The notes: generated by a model not told the origin, from the letters alone. DNA of 64,000 nucleotides from Arctopsyche grandis (GCF_051622035.1 NC_135358.1:20226001-20290000), one strand, 5' to 3'; shown: positions 22,756-36,869, numbered from the stretch's first letter. Program-made: numbers and translations.

Positions 22756-24025
22756 TTCCACACTATCCAAAAATTCATCTCACACTACTTTCTATTGATT
22801 CATTTTTTGCGAATTCTTTCAGCAAAAAAATGAAAAATCAATAGTATTCTTACTCCATTCACTAATTTAAAAAAATCGCCGACAGATTCAAAATTACATA
22901 TACATACATACATATATAGACAATTTTGTTCGTTTACTTGGTTCGAAAATAAAAACGAAAAAAACAGGGTTGAAGGTCGTCTATTTCAGCTTTAAACAAT
23001 TCAATTCACGAACCGAAATGACCATTGTTATCGTTGAAATTAAATCGCACTTGCAAAATCCCACGATCGTTTCCTGTTTTAGCTTAATTCGAAGACGATT
23101 TACAATTTTCTATTTATCCCGATTGACTCTTTGAAGGGAAAACCGTAAATTTTGTAAAGCATTATTTGAAAGTCGCCTACGGCCTACACGTTTAGAAAAT
23201 TTTATCACAAAATGACAATACATACTGTAAAATTGCCCAACACGTCATATTATCCATTGTTTTAACCATAAGGAAGAAGTAAAAAGTGAAAAAGTCGACA
23301 TTCATTCTAATGTCTTTGTATGTAATATTCACTTAGTATGCGAAACACACGCTGCGACTTTATAATGTTCTTGCAAAATTGTGCAACGATAGAAAAACGC
23401 TGATGAAAACCCATTAAAGACATCATACTAAAATTTGAACAACAGACTGATCAAAAAAAAATCAAAATAATAATTTGAATATTTATTTTATATTATCGAA
23501 ATTGAAGACATGTTCAATAATAAATCACCAGTTATAAATAAAGCAACTATTCAAGTTCGCTGCTTGACTACACACTCAAGTTATAAACGAAAAATATTTC
23601 TATAGATTATTTACAGAAACCATTCAATACTTCATGTGGAATAGTGAATTAACAAAACACCATGGAAGTACAAAGCCATATATATACATACATATATACA
23701 TATAATGGCTGATCCAACAGCTAGCGGGGAAATTTTTCTTAAATGAAACAAATATTTTTTGTGTCTGAAAACATGATTTTTAGCAGCTACATAAATAGTA
23801 CATAGTATTATATAAAATATCATAATAAAAAATATCATAAATATCATATAAAATATCGTTCATATAACTACCACAACTTCAATTACAGGTAATCATCCGA
23901 ATTCACCACAATGCGATCATTGAGTTTTATTGATCATTTTATGGCCTAGATTGAATGAAATGGGTATACATACATGTATAATGTATCTTTGATTTCAACA
24001 AAACGATACCACGTAGCTCAGCACG
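22756..24025. other. Gene-free spacer
   Basis: AT-rich with dispersed microsatellites. No exon, RNA gene or element end was recognised. Confidence 0.4.
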
Positions 24026-24260
24026 AGCCAGAAGCATAGCTCAGTAGTTAGTGTAAATTCTAATGAGAGGTCCCGGGTTCGAGCCTTGTTTTGACCCCTA
24101 TTGAAAAGAATCGTACGCCGTACGATTCGAAATATTTCAGACTAGGATATTTGTGACTTCAAATCGATCACTTCCTTTCGATTTCATTGTTGAAACAGTC
24201 CCTTAACAAATCGACCACCTACCGTATATTTGTCACCACTATTGAATACAGAATAAAATG
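24026..24260 (+). mobile_element. tRNA-derived SINE, copy 2
   Basis: Box A TAGCTCAGTAG lies at 24037-24047 and box B GGTTCGAGCCT at 24076-24086. They are followed by GGATATTTGTGACTTCAA, TTGATTTCATTGTTGAAAC-type sequence, CACCACTATTGA and an AATAAAATGTATATA end, all collinear with 14119-14395. It carries an inserted palindromic block CGTACGCCGTACG absent from copy 1. Confidence 0.75.
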
Positions 24261-24622
24261 TATATATAATAATACACATATACAAGTTTGGTCATTGTAA
24301 AAATAAATTTACATACATGTTATTAAAAAAAAATCATACAAATCATCAAACAATTGATGTATTGCGCTCAAAGCTCAATAGTCCCATGATTTCTCTAAGA
24401 TCACACTATTAAACTCTTTGGATTACTTTATCTAGCTTTATTTGAAAAATTAAATGTATACCAATAATCCATAAACTTGAAAGACAACATTTAAGCTGCC
24501 AAATGAAAGTCATGGATGTGCTTTTATTGCGAAGAGTTATTAAAAATTTCGACCTAGTGATGAAACGAAGGCATCTCGTTATATGAACAATATTTTGTTT
24601 TATATATGTAAGTATGTATACA
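24261..24622. other. Gene-free spacer
   Basis: AT-rich sequence between the SINE and a hAT-like element. Nothing was recognised. Confidence 0.4.
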
Positions 24623-25146
24623 CAGTGCCAGATTTACCCTATAGGCTGATTAGGCTTCAACCTAGGGCCTCCAGCCAAGGTATATCAAATTAGTAATAAA
24701 AATTTAGGCTCAAAAATATGTGCACATTGAAAATTCGAATAGTTTAAAAAAGCTTTTAAAAACTTACTTGATGTTTTGTTATTTTTGTACGCTTCAATAC
24801 ACCTTTCTAAGATACATATTCTATTCCGACAAGAAATGGGAATTTACATTCAGGCAATGTCACAAGTTATTAAATCGGAGAACGTTTTGACTTCATAAAT
24901 TGAAAAAAGCCAAATTTTTCTTTTGTAAAAAATATTTTTTTTCTAATAAATTTTTGCTAATATGAAACACGTGTTGAATGAAAAGATTTTTTATTTTTCG
25001 GGAATTAATTTCACGATCATTTCGTTCTTAACTTGGATTAGTTTCGATACTTTATCATAGCTAAAATAGTTAAAAACAGTTTTTATATAATACTTTCGTT
25101 AATTTTGTGCTAAAATCTTCATTTCGAAGAATTCAAGGTAAGTTAT

Positions 25147-25240
<94 letters not shown>

Positions 25241-25436
25241 TTAATTGGTAGATACTAAAATTTATATTACAACTATGTACGTATATTTGTAATTAATGAT
25301 AACACGTATAGTCATTAACATAAGTAATGATCGTTATATATGTATGTTTTAATAAAGTGTGAATGGGGGTTGGATGGGCCTCGCAAGTGGAATATGGCCT
25401 CTGCCTATGTCCTATTTTTGTCTAAATCCGGCCCTG
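24623..25436. mobile_element. Non-autonomous hAT-like element, 814 bp
   Basis: The left terminus is CAGTGCCAGATTTA and the right terminus, reverse-complemented, is CAGGGCCGGATTTA. The flanks tgtataca (24615-24622) and tgtacaca (25437-25444) agree at 7 of 8 positions, consistent with an 8-bp duplication carrying one later change. The interior has no transposase and contains a long (AT)n tract at 25149-25238. Confidence 0.7.
25149..25238. repeat. (AT)n microsatellite inside hAT-like element
   Basis: An uninterrupted run of about 45 AT dinucleotides, likely expanded after the element inserted. Confidence 0.95.
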
Positions 25437-25444
25437 TGTACACA

Positions 25445-26597
25445 TATAATTTCCACAAATGTTGACTCATAAGTCATAAAATATGTGTTTTATTTAAGAA
25501 AAACTTCTGGGTCATTTTATGCATGTGTAGGTTGGTTCAAAACTATATTTAATTGCACTATTATATAGGCCCACGATATTCACGATAGAAATATTCTAAA
25601 TTCTACTAAACGAAAAAATATTCAAAGAAAAATTGACGACAAAGAAAACAATCATTTGAAAAGTCACAACACAAATCAGTTTTCCGACGACCTGGTTTAG
25701 GTTGATAAGCCAATAAAATTACCGAAAAATCAATTGATTACACCACGAATCCGTACAAAACCAACTCACACTGTTTAAAAATGAAATCATCCAATTTAAC
25801 TTGCGATGCGATACAACAGAACACCGAACGAGATTATTCTATGCATGATCACACAATGCACTACCGTTTAAACACATATTTAAACATCACTTAAACGTAT
25901 TCCACATACAAATAACCGTAAAATACACGTTTTTTTTACTACACGAATGCTAAATATCCCAAATCAATTTATTACGACCGTACATTCGCATGTTTACGTC
26001 GCCTGATTACGTACATATGTACATACATACATACATACGTAACTGTAATTTTTCTCATACTTATTCGATACAAATTGACAGACGTTTCGTGCAATAGCAC
26101 TCGTTCGTAACGGTCTATCCTATTGCCCACCTGACATATCACACAATAAAAAGTGTTTCATCGAAATTTGCCATTCACGATCTAGAAGGCGGACCAATTC
26201 AGAAGATCGAATTTTCATCGTGAAAATTGTGCTTTTGTCCTGGTTTCGGCTGAACGCCATTCGGTCACCCCCCCCCCCCCCGCGACTCAATCACTCATTG
26301 TCTTTTCAAAAACAGGAATTCGTTAGTCATGCAAAACCATTCGAATGTTAAGTATTATATTGTCCCTTGGCCTTCGAGCATGCCGCTGAATAAGACAAGA
26401 CGACTCGCTTCACTAATTTTGGCAATCAGACATTGAATACAGGCGAGCGATACCCGCTTGTGCGTTACGAACAAATGACAATTAAGTGTATTTAGAAATT
26501 GCAAATTTTCACCTACATACATACATACATAGTGGATTAATGTGCATCGGCCTGGATTTTAAGCTTAATATGCAATAGACTGTTTAATTAATTTAAT
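25445..26597. other. Gene-free spacer
   Basis: It contains a 14-base C run (26268-26281) and palindromic (TACA)n tracts near 26010-26040. No gene was recognised. Confidence 0.4.
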
Positions 26598-27102
26598 TGA
26601 TCTGTTTGGTATTTCCCTACATCAATTCAGGTCTAACATCAAGAGAATCTTGACCGATTGATTCATTTTTTCTTCTATTCTATTTTTCCAATATTTCCAT
26701 TATTTTTATACTTTAGTTTAGTTATGTAATGTGCTATTTAATCATATTATAGCTTTCATTCCTTTCCATTTCATTTGTTTATTTTGTATTTACCTTTTTC
26801 ATTTGTTTTTTATATTTGTAAATTTCAATTTCTTCTTATATTCTATCTTATAACCTTTTCCAAATATTTTAATACTATAGTTTAATTATGCAATGTACTA
26901 CATATTTTGTCATGCCTTTATTCTTTACTTTTTAATTTGTTTTCCTTATATTTATCTTTTTCATTTTTGTAAAAATCTATTATTGGACTCGGGTGTTACA
27001 TATATTATTTATTTACTTTTTGTGTTTTTTATACCTATCTCTGTACATCCTGTCTGTTGATTTTTCAATTAATAAAATAAAATAAAATAAAAATAAAATA
27101 GA
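26598..27102 (+). mobile_element. 5'-truncated copy of the LINE at 17806-19207
   Basis: It starts inside the last codons of the same reverse transcriptase (LFGISLHQFRSNIKRILTD then stop). The same 3' UTR and an AATAAAATAAAATAAAA tail follow. It is on the opposite strand to the longer copy and is nearly identical to it over the shared 500 bp by eye, implying recent activity. Confidence 0.85.
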
Positions 27103-27215
27103 CGAATAGAGTCGTAATTAAAACAACATTGACATCAACAAGTTTCGCCAATATAAAATAATACAATTACTACTTATATTAAAATTTCTGCCATAATTAG
27201 TTTTGTCAGTGTATA

Positions 27216-27588
27216 CAGGGCCGCCGAGAGGAATCCCGGGCCCTAGAAAAATAATTCCAGATCCTATGAAAAACCAAAAAAAAAAAATCTTATAGATATA
27301 TTTTAAATATGCGAAAAATCTGTTAGAACTATTAGAAAAATACCTATATGTTATTTTTTGAAATAATCGAATAAAAAAGTATGATATAACAGGTACGATT
27401 TCACATGGACACAAATAATGCGCGGATCGATAAAAATAAACATTTAGCATTAAATAAATATATGTATTTTTATGTAGAATAATATAAAATATCAATATCG
27501 ATCACTCGAACGTGACAACACGGGGCCCCTTAAGTAGTCCGGGCCCTGGAACTTTAATCTCAGCTTCCCCCCCATCTCGGCGGCCCTG
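27216..27588. mobile_element. hAT-like MITE, 373 bp
   Basis: The termini are CAGGGCCGCCGAGAGG (left) and CAGGGCCGCCGAGATG (right, reverse complement). The 8 bases agtgtata are repeated exactly at 27208-27215 and 27589-27596. There is no transposase. GGGCCC-rich subterminal blocks (CCCGGGCCCT and GGGCCC) lie near both ends. Confidence 0.85.
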
Positions 27589-27596
27589 AGTGTATA

Positions 27597-30376
27597 TGGA
27601 TATACCTAATTGTCATAATTAAAGCCCGGACCCAGATTTTTAAAGGTTTACCGAACCTATTTTACAAAGAATTTACAACAATTGAACAATGAGCGGCGCG
27701 CTTTGGGTCCGTACTCTAGTCATAATATAGCATTCATATTTAGATTAATTCAAATAAATACAGAATTTGTCAACTATTAATAATAACCGAACATATACTG
27801 ATGAGTGGAAATGACAAGACGCAGCAGCAAGAACACTATTTGACGATTAAAATACACGATGAAGTAGGGAAGTCGCTCTAATCCTGAGAATGGCCTCCCT
27901 ACAACGCATGCTGTTCAAACTATCTATTTTGCAAATTATCTAAAATACTAATTAAAATTTTAACTGACATATTTATGTACATATTACATATTTAAATCCC
28001 TTGTTATTATATACATATGTACATAAGTCAAGCACATATGTACATATGTATATGTAGAGAAAACTTTTTAACTGCTAAATTTCGTGTTTTTGGACGTTGA
28101 ATATGAAACTACATACATAATGTACGTAAATATACATATACATATGTATGTAATAAATAAGTTTCGATTATTATATTTACTACGCATTCCAATTTCCAAC
28201 GATAAATTACATTTAGAAAACGGCAGCAAGCAATGTTACGCTACAAGCAAATACAGACTTTAATTCCAAAAGCCTATAAAACACTGTATGAATGAATTAT
28301 GATTCGATATATTATATAATATGTAACTCAGATTTGATACTGTGAGACTTATTCGATTAAAATGGTGCGATGATTAATCTAATTGATCAGATACACTTCT
28401 ATTGAGCTTAATTACTCTAATTCAATGTTAAATTGGCACAAGAAACAGACAAAACATTTAGTATATACCACAACATAATGAGGAAATGAGACAGCGATAG
28501 ATCGAATTCAATGATCTGCACTTTTCAAATTCAATTCAAAGAAATCCATTTTCATTTATTAAAGAATTTATCTATACATGTATGCACCCATATGTGTATA
28601 AGACATACATACATACATACATATATAATAATAATAAAATGACGAAAGTTAGTCCTGTAATGAACTTCGTTGTCCAAATTCGATTAAAATATGCAGGGAC
28701 GATTTCCGTCAGTCCTTTTTCACTAAGCCGTTTTCCTTTCCAAGAAGAGGCCACCTGAACAGTGCTCCTCAACTAAAAATCATCGATTTTGAATTAATAC
28801 AATACAGTGGTGTATTTAATACGCTCGTTGACGTCGACGTTGATTTTAAGGTCACCGAGTGCATAGACTTACCAATACATCGACACAGCTCATTTTTTAT
28901 CTCAGTGATGTATTCAAGCGATCGCCGTTTACTAGGCGAAATTAAAAGAACGCCATTTCCTCGTTATAATTAAAATAGAATCACAAGTCATAAAGCGTCG
29001 CAATCGTCCAATTATAAGCCATAGTTGCATAAAAAAATCACGATGCAATGCATCGTTTTACAATGTTCATACAAAAAACCCAAATACATTATGCATAATC
29101 AGCAATACCGATATTGATTGACCGAAACCGCGTTTTGCATACATGATTAAACTAGTTGTTGGTACTTGAATTATAAAAAAATCTGAATTTTCCAGAGTTG
29201 GGAAAAGTAGTACTAATAATTATGGTATCGCGGAACTCCATTTGGGAAACACTGTTCCTTACGTTTGTTATTAGGATATATTTGTTTAGTATAAGCACAT
29301 GACGTTTTTATGAACCACGATTGTCGATTTTTCGATTTAAAATAAATAAGCCAAAATATTGCGAACATACATACATATAAATCATGCGCCATTATTGAAT
29401 ATTTCATTTTGCCATTTAATAACTTTAAAAGCGACTATCGAGAATATGAAATATATGTATATGTATTCAAATTCAAAATTTAAAGCAAAAAAAGTAATGA
29501 AAACAGACCGCATATGCGAAATTGACAAATAATAAATTTACAGCAAGTAATTATTATCACGCGAAACGACAAAACGCATTCGCAACATTGAAAAGTGGGT
29601 CGACGTATTAATTTTATGCGTTGTTCGAATTTCTCGAATTTTCGACTGAAAGTTAACCCCCTTCACTGTTGTCGTCGCTAATTTGAATAACTTTAAATTT
29701 CACGCCAGTTTCGAATTTTATCTCCGTGTCAACTTTTGACTGTTTTTCAGAGTAATATAAATAATATACATATGTATGTACATATGTATGCTGTGTTCCA
29801 CGTAATATATAGCATTGCGTATTAAAATAATCAAAAATTTAAATGCCACACAAATATAAAATCTTTGTATTAAAATATATCATACATACATACATGCATA
29901 GTTGTGCGTATTCGATTACAGCGAAAGTGAGTCACGTTCGGAGACAAAAGACGATGACGAGGTCTTACACCTGTACAGTAAGTATCTCCTACAAATTAAC
30001 ACATAAAACCGACGAACACTCGAAGGAGTGAAACCTTAAAGGCATCTTAACAGGATAACTTTCTTTGTGATGTATTCTTTTACCGGTTGAGAGCTATTAG
30101 ATTTAAATCCCGCACGAAATCGAAAAAATATGGTTGGTTATAAAAAAATCAGATCGATCGTCATTTGTTTGCTTGTCGAATTCGTTTTAGGTGCCTACTT
30201 ATCATCCATTCTGTTTTGTTTCCAAAAAACAATAGGAGGCAACATCCCAAGAATACTAAGAAACTACATATATGTAAGTACATACAAGCAAATAGTGAAA
30301 AAGTAAGAAGAGGTTAGTAAAAAATAAATAAGACCTTTTAAAAATGCTTGTCATGGTAAAGTAAATACATACATAT
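27597..30376. other. Gene-free spacer
   Basis: Only microsatellites such as the TACATATGTA tracts near 28010-28060 and 29765-29790 stand out. Short frames show no motifs. Confidence 0.4.
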
Positions 30377-30541
30377 CAGTGGCGTGTCGTGGAAATATTT
30401 TTTTGTTTTATCACACAGCCTTACTTACGTGTGTGCGAACAGGATAAAAGAGGACTCGACTTTTTCCCCTCGTATCCTGCTCTCACACACGTAAGAAAGG
30501 CTGTGTGATAAAAACGGGGAGATTTCCACAGCACGCCACTG
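30377..30541. mobile_element. Palindromic hAT-like MITE, 165 bp
   Basis: It is a nearly complete fold-back. CAGTGGCGTGTCGTGGAAAT at the left pairs with the complement of CAGTGGCGTGCTGTGGAAAT at the right, and inner blocks (TTTTATCACACAGCC, ACACACGTAAG type) also pair. The flanks atacatat and atatatag agree at 6 of 8 bases. The CAGTGGCG ends are typical of hAT elements. Confidence 0.65.
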
Positions 30542-32624
30542 ATATATAGATATGTATGTATGTATGTAGATATGTTCAGCGGCGTACTGTGACTTTTAAA
30601 ACAGAGACTGGGGTTCAGGGGACAAAAAATATATATGTATGTACATATGTATATGAAAATATATTTTTTTAATTTTTGAATTATAATACGCTGTCTTGAA
30701 GTCATGTGCAGACTATGGTTTATTCTGAGGGAACCGTTTCGTGAGCCAAGTCCCTCGTCATATTAGTACTCACGAAGTTCTGTGTAAATATGTGTTATTT
30801 TTAACAAAAAATAAAGTTCAGAATGATGTTTGATAGACACAAATCAGAATATTCTTTGTAGAAATTCCATAAATGCTTGAAGAGACGAGTAAATTAAAAA
30901 AAAAGGTTTTGTCTTCTACGGAACGCCTATATGTACATAACAATTCACCAGTACCGCGAAGGGAACAGAATTGAGACGAAAATCCGTGCAAGCAAACGAC
31001 GCGGCGGACCATACCATAACAATTCACTACCTCGGGTAGAGCCGATTCCGGTGTCTGAAATTCGCTAATCCGAGTGAACAATATCAATGTGGACAACGAT
31101 TTGAATTTATTTTGATTAAATTGTTGGTATTTTTAAACTTTAGGTAAAAGATTTTAGAGGACTAGCCTAGTCTTGACTACTAGTATGTACATACATACAA
31201 TCTAAGTTCACAATAGAATATATGTATGTATGTAGATCAAAGAGCAAAGACCTGAATTTAAAATTGATCTAGTTAAATTTGACAGTTAAAAGGAGCAAGG
31301 AACTACATGTGCACTGAATTAGTACATATACCTACTTAATAACTATTCAAGATAATAACTGACCTATGTATGTATATTACCATTAAAGAAGCAATCTAGA
31401 TATTATATATATATATACATATGTGTGTCATTCGAAACCACCAGGTCTATCCATCTGATACAATTCTAATCGAACAAAATTTCAGCTGTCATTATCTTGT
31501 CGTGCACTGCAAAAAAACGTTTTTATCCCTTAAAGGTTTCCACTCAAAATGTTATTATAATACACATACATATGTACATATGTTTGTTAAAATCAAATAA
31601 AATATACATATGATGACTAATTCATATTGACACTTGTTTTCCAATTGCAATTAATAGGCCACAATTACGACATTAGTTCCAGCGCTGCGATATCAATATG
31701 CTATTCACTTGTCTGCCATACTGATATGAATAATTTCTACACCGTGTGTTGGGCATTGATAATTATTTTGTCGCTTTCTATTCGATTTTTTCATTCTAAC
31801 GTGTGTCCCACCTATTCGAAAGCTTTCATTGCGTCGCGCTGAAACCATAGTTGAAACGTTCATGATTATTACATACGAGCGGGCTTTAAAGGGTTGGCCT
31901 CGATCGTCAGTTTAAAATGCAATTTATAATATTGAACTACAAAAGTATACACTTAAATGGCAAATATCCATGTGTGCGTTCTATAGATGCGTCACGAGTT
32001 TTTTATTGAGTATTGGAAACCAGTTTGCAAACATTCATTTACTTTTATTTCGTATTTATTTTTTTCGGTTCACTTCTAAGAAATATGTACACATGTACTA
32101 CGAACACAAGTTAAATAATATAAAGTAGTAATGAATCAAATGATTTTATTTCATACTATATATGTAATATTTGCGTAATAGATGAATCGACACACAAAAA
32201 TGTTAAAGGTCACTGACTACGTATACAAACTAGACTAGGATTTCTAATGACAGTTTATTGCTCATAATATGATGATTCATTTAAAGCGCAATTTATTTAT
32301 TTGTATTATAAATAAAACCTGAAGACAACCACTGAATACAAATATTCAAAAGGATTCTGTTTACCCAATTGATGAATCATATCAAATAAGAATTAACGAT
32401 TTTCACAATAAATTTGTTTTGTAAATTAAACATTCTCCAATCCGATTAAGAATATTAAAGTGATAGGAATAATATAAAACTGACAATGACAATGTATCTA
32501 TGGCAACATGGAACAACAATTAGACCAATTATTCGAAAAACGAATCAGATCAATGGCCCAATTTTGTAAAATCAGACCGATTGAATAAAAAAAAAAACCA
32601 ACATATCCTCTCGAAAGAACAGAC
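30542..32624. other. Gene-free spacer
   Basis: CAGCGGCGTACTGTGAC at about 30577 resembles another hAT terminus, but no partner was found. Otherwise it is AT-rich with (TACA)n tracts. No exon was recognised. Confidence 0.4.
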
Positions 32625-32858
32625 CTGTTTTTGAGTCTTGTCAGGAGCTATGACGGACAACTCGAACGTCCAAGTGCCCTTCTTGCTCCTGTTCGACGAG
32701 CCCTTCAACCTCCTAGGGAGGGTGGGTCTCTCCGGAAACACCATGGCGACGATGGAGACACTCCTCGAAAGCTTCCTGCCCAGCTTCCTCGTCTTCAGCG
32801 TCGTGAACGACATGCTGAGGTCGCGGCTGCTGCCACTCATCGTCTTCAGCTCTTCCAT
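32625..32858 (-). CDS. Orphan first coding exon of unrecognised gene
   Basis: A 78-codon minus-strand segment starts with ATG at 32858 and ends in phase 0 at a possible donor (CAG then GTCTGT, 32624-32623). It is clearly GC-richer than its surroundings and uses C/G-ending codons, like the 5' half of the SMYD4-like gene. The peptide is basic and serine-rich (LKTRKLGRKLSRSVSI, ERPTLPRRLKGSSNRSKKG) and ends in TFELSVIAPDKTQKQ. It has no signal peptide or membrane segment. I do not recognise the family. The remaining exons would lie below 32.6 kb, where I could not identify any, so either introns are very long or the call is wrong. Confidence 0.45.
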
Positions 32859-33065
32859 ATTTCACCCAAATTCGACACTGAACATCAGTCAACACGAGTT
32901 AACACTTCCCACATTGCACTCGTCTCCGTCATCTCGTAATAGCTGCAAAACACACACAAATAATATAACAAAACTAGAATTCGTAACGAGAGTGAAACTG
33001 GGTTTCGAGTTTCGACCGAGAACTACCCACGGCTAAAACGACAAACCGACAATAATATTATTAGT

Positions 33066-33066
33066 A

Positions 33067-33150
<84 letters not shown>
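33066..33150. repeat. (TA)n microsatellite
   Basis: About 80 bases of TA dinucleotide repeat, upstream of the orphan exon on its 5' side. Confidence 0.95.
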
Positions 33151-33151
<1 letters not shown>

Positions 33152-35575
33152 GAGTATATATTATAATAATCAGTGAATGCATTGTCCTTTCGATATATTT
33201 AAACTGTGATTAATTTTAACCATTTTTAATTCGTGTCGAACAAATTACACATTTTTCTTGTATACATTACATACATATTTGACTTTAAAGCAGAAAATTG
33301 ATTGACTGGTTCGACTAATTGATATCAAATTTGATATTTAAAAAGGTTGCTCAATTAATAATAAATGAAAAGAAAACACGTGCATTTGAATTTTATATAG
33401 GATTTTAAATTTCAATTAGTCATTTATTTTGTTTATATTACGTTGAAAACAAATGAACATGGGAAATTTATTTAAAAATATTCTTTCTTTGGTGTTTCGA
33501 TTTAATTTGAATATTAAAAATTATGTATGTAATACAATATTCAACTCTCACTTCCGTTCGACCTATTATAATCAATAATATTATAAATTACCGTACAAAT
33601 AACACAAAAAAATTAAAATCGTAACAATTTGATCACATACAACCATTGATTATTTTCAACGCAAACCCATTGAATAAGTTAAATGAAATATGTACATTCG
33701 AAGCGTTCACACTTTGCACCCATGCACTTTTCAACCGATAAATCGAACCCCGTTTAAGATAACACCATTGTGTGTATTGTTATCATCGATAAGATTTAAA
33801 ACAATTGAATTGAAATCTTATTAAATCCAACAAGTCAAGAAAATATGGCACAATATGCGACACGCAAAACAATACTTTATGCAATATTTACACATATTAT
33901 TGTTTATATTGATCAACGCATTCACCGATTTCGCTAATAGCACTGAAACGATTGAGGTTGCTAGTTATATATTTTTTTATATTATTTTCAAAAAACAAAG
34001 TGCAGATTGAATGAAGGCTGTCTTCGAGTATGCCAAAGGTATGATTCACACCCGGTAGCCGGTACCGTCACCGCGAACTTTGAAAGCGAAAATGTACACT
34101 TTATAAAATTCGAATTTAAATGTATACGCGTACAAACGATAATCAAAACTGTTAAAAATGTGACGGTATTCAAAATATTTTGAAATTGTGCAAAACGAGA
34201 TGAATAAATCAATGTTTTTACAGAAGAGCCGGCGAGCGAAAATGCGCGATACGAGCTGACACGAGAGTGGTATCAGCTGGACTGCGCTAGCGCAACCTGT
34301 ACTGGTTCAACCAGATATCGTCAACACCGGCACGTGGACCGATAATGGACCATTAGAATACGATTATTAATAAGGAAATTGCAACCAACTTTAAAAATTT
34401 ACATATTAAGTACGCATTTAGATATTATTGATTTTATTCATATATTACAATAGAACATCTGTTCAAAATTAAGAACCCGCTGCAATCATAAATCCGTCAT
34501 AACGGGACTTGGGATATATGAAAGGATCTCATTTGCGTGTGAAAGTTTAAATATGTACATACATGAAAGGATCTCATATGTATGTACATACATATATACA
34601 CCAATTTTTTAATATAATTTCACTCATATTATGCAAGAAGGACAACCGGTGCAGCGGACCTTGTTCGGTGTAGTAGCATTTATGTATAATAAAACTCTTG
34701 AGAAATATTACGATTTGTCATTTGGCTTACGTTTCTAAATTAGTGTTGATGTGATTTTGTGCATTTTGCTTAAATGATTAGTAGTTTCACAATAATCGGT
34801 GAGGAAAGGTGAAAATACCGGATGTACATACATATATATATATAAATGGCGCGTCATTTTTTTTTTTTTTTTTGATAATAGACGTCGTTTGGGTAACCAC
34901 TTACAATTTCGATTGTTTTCTTGTCTCAATATGTCAAGGGAAACTCTTTTTTGTGCTTGTCGTTTCGTTAATAATGACGATTAGCCCTTGAAATACTGTA
35001 ATTATATGGACAAAAGTATATTAAGCAGATCGAAAAATATGCCAAAGAAAATAAAATATGTTTCTAAATTGATTACCGTAGGCTGTGATATGCCTTTCGA
35101 AGATTTCCATGTTTGTTCTTGAACATTGGAAAATTTTGTAGATAAATTTTACTTGAGAAAATCGAATGAAAAAATCTATGAAACAAAAGAAAATATAAAT
35201 TTCAATTAGAACTGAAAATTTTGAAATTAATTTTTAGTAAAAAATAAATAATAATGTGACATCTATGGAACTAAAATTAAACTAAAATAGTACTGTCAGC
35301 GGTCCACATGTCTCTATTAAATGTCAAAACTGGAACTGTCAAACAGTGGACTTTAGAAGGAATATAGTAAACTTGATTGCATAGTTGTTATTCAGACAGA
35401 TAAACATCAAGGTTACATCAGTTATTATTTCTTATCGTTTTTGACTTTAAACACTATATAATCATTATCAATAGTTGTACACAATTAGTAGTTGCTCAAC
35501 CGGCACACTAATAGGTTATTTCCATTCATTCTTATAGGTTATACAAGTTCGGCGTCAATAGTTGAATGAACTAGA
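33151..35575. other. Gene-free spacer upstream of Mecr
   Basis: A GC-richer island at about 34225-34345 contains an imperfect palindrome (AGCTGA...TCAGCT) but no coding motif. A 16-base T run lies near 34856-34874. The last few hundred bases presumably hold the Mecr promoter, but no clear core element was identified. Confidence 0.4.
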
Positions 35576-36835
35576 ATGGCTACTGTTGCATCAATCATCA
35601 ACCGTTGTAATAGAGTCGCATTTGGAATGAGAAAATATAGTGTACGAGCCGTCTCTTTGGTGTATTCCGAGTATGGAGAACCTATTAAAGTGATTCAACC
35701 AACGGAACAACAGCTGGAATCTCCTGCTCCCAATCAGGTTCTGTTAAAAATGTTGGCATCTCCCGTAAATCCAGCAGATATTAACACTGTACAAGGTAAA
35801 TTTTTTCATTATTTATCTTCAATTTGTAATCATAACAATAATAATAGTTAACTTCTTAATAACACTCCAGTGATATCTCTATTTCTAACAATGTAATGTG
35901 TATTGTTTATTCACGTAACACAATATTACTATCTCAGACAAATTTGCATAATAAACTCTAGCTATGACTTTATTTTAGGTATATATCCTGAAAAACCAAG
36001 GTTACCAGCTGTAGGAGGAAAAGAAGGTGTAGGTGAAATTTTGGAAGTGGGACAAAATGTAAAAAACCTCTCTCCTGGAGATAGAGTCGTTCATTTAACA
36101 ACGGAGCCGGGTACATGGCGTACCCATGGAATATTTGGCGAAAATGAATTATTCAAGATACCCAAAGAGCTTGGATTAGCAGAAGCGGCCACATTCACTG
36201 TAAACCCTTGCACAGCATATAGAATGATTAAAGATTTCAGAACGTTAAAACCAGGCGATACACTCATCCAAAATGGAGCAAATAGTGCGTGCGGTCAAAA
36301 CGTCATACAATTGTGCAAAGTATGGGGAATAAATTCGGTCAATATTGTAAGAAATAGACCTGACATTGATAAACTCAAAGAATATCTGACTGAATTGGGA
36401 GCTACGTGCGTATTAACTGAAGAAGAAATCCGAAGCACAGATATATTCAAAACTGAGAAATTTAAAAGGCCATTGCTTGCGCTGAACTGTGTAGGAGGAA
36501 AGAGTGCTTTAGAAATTTTGCGACATCTGGGTTTGCGCGGAGCGATGGTTACCTATGGTGGCATGTCGCGAGATCCTGTCACTGTACCGACATCTGCTTT
36601 CATTTTCAAAGATATTTCTACACATGGATATTGGATGACACGGTGGAGTAAGGAGAACGCTGAAAGTGCTGCTAGAACTGAAATGTTTGAAGATATTATA
36701 CAATTAATGCTGTCAAAGAATATACATGCACCTGCTCACGAATTCGTCAAATTCGACCAATATAAAAATGCTTTAATGAATACTTTATCTATTCAAGGTT
36801 TTGCTGGAAAAAAATATATCCTAGATTTCGAATAA
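35576..36835 (+). CDS. Mecr: Mitochondrial enoyl-[acyl-carrier-protein] reductase (two exons)
   Basis: It catalyses the NADPH-dependent last step of each mitochondrial fatty acid synthesis cycle (trans-2-enoyl-ACP reduction), which feeds lipoate and respiratory assembly. Exon 1 is 35576-35795 and exon 2 is 35979-36835, with a 183-bp GT-AG intron in phase 1. The spliced protein is 358 residues, close to the 373 of human MECR. Residues 1 to about 24 are basic and Ser/Arg-rich, fitting a mitochondrial presequence. The junction restores VQG-IYPEKPRLPAVGG, whose Tyr76 aligns with the catalytic tyrosine of the family. Other conserved blocks are GTWRTHGIF, NPCTAYRM, the cofactor-binding NSACGQNVIQ, NIVRNRPDI, LNCVGGKSALE and MVTYGGM. 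There is no truncation. The start is the first ATG giving the presequence. Confidence 0.95.
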
Positions 36836-36869
36836 TGCTGGAACACGTATACATTAGATATCCGCTTTA

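Noticed and set aside
32631..33036. Plus-strand frames of 102 and 132 codons
   Set aside because: They oppose the better-supported minus-strand exon. Their composition follows from that exon and they lack recognisable motifs.
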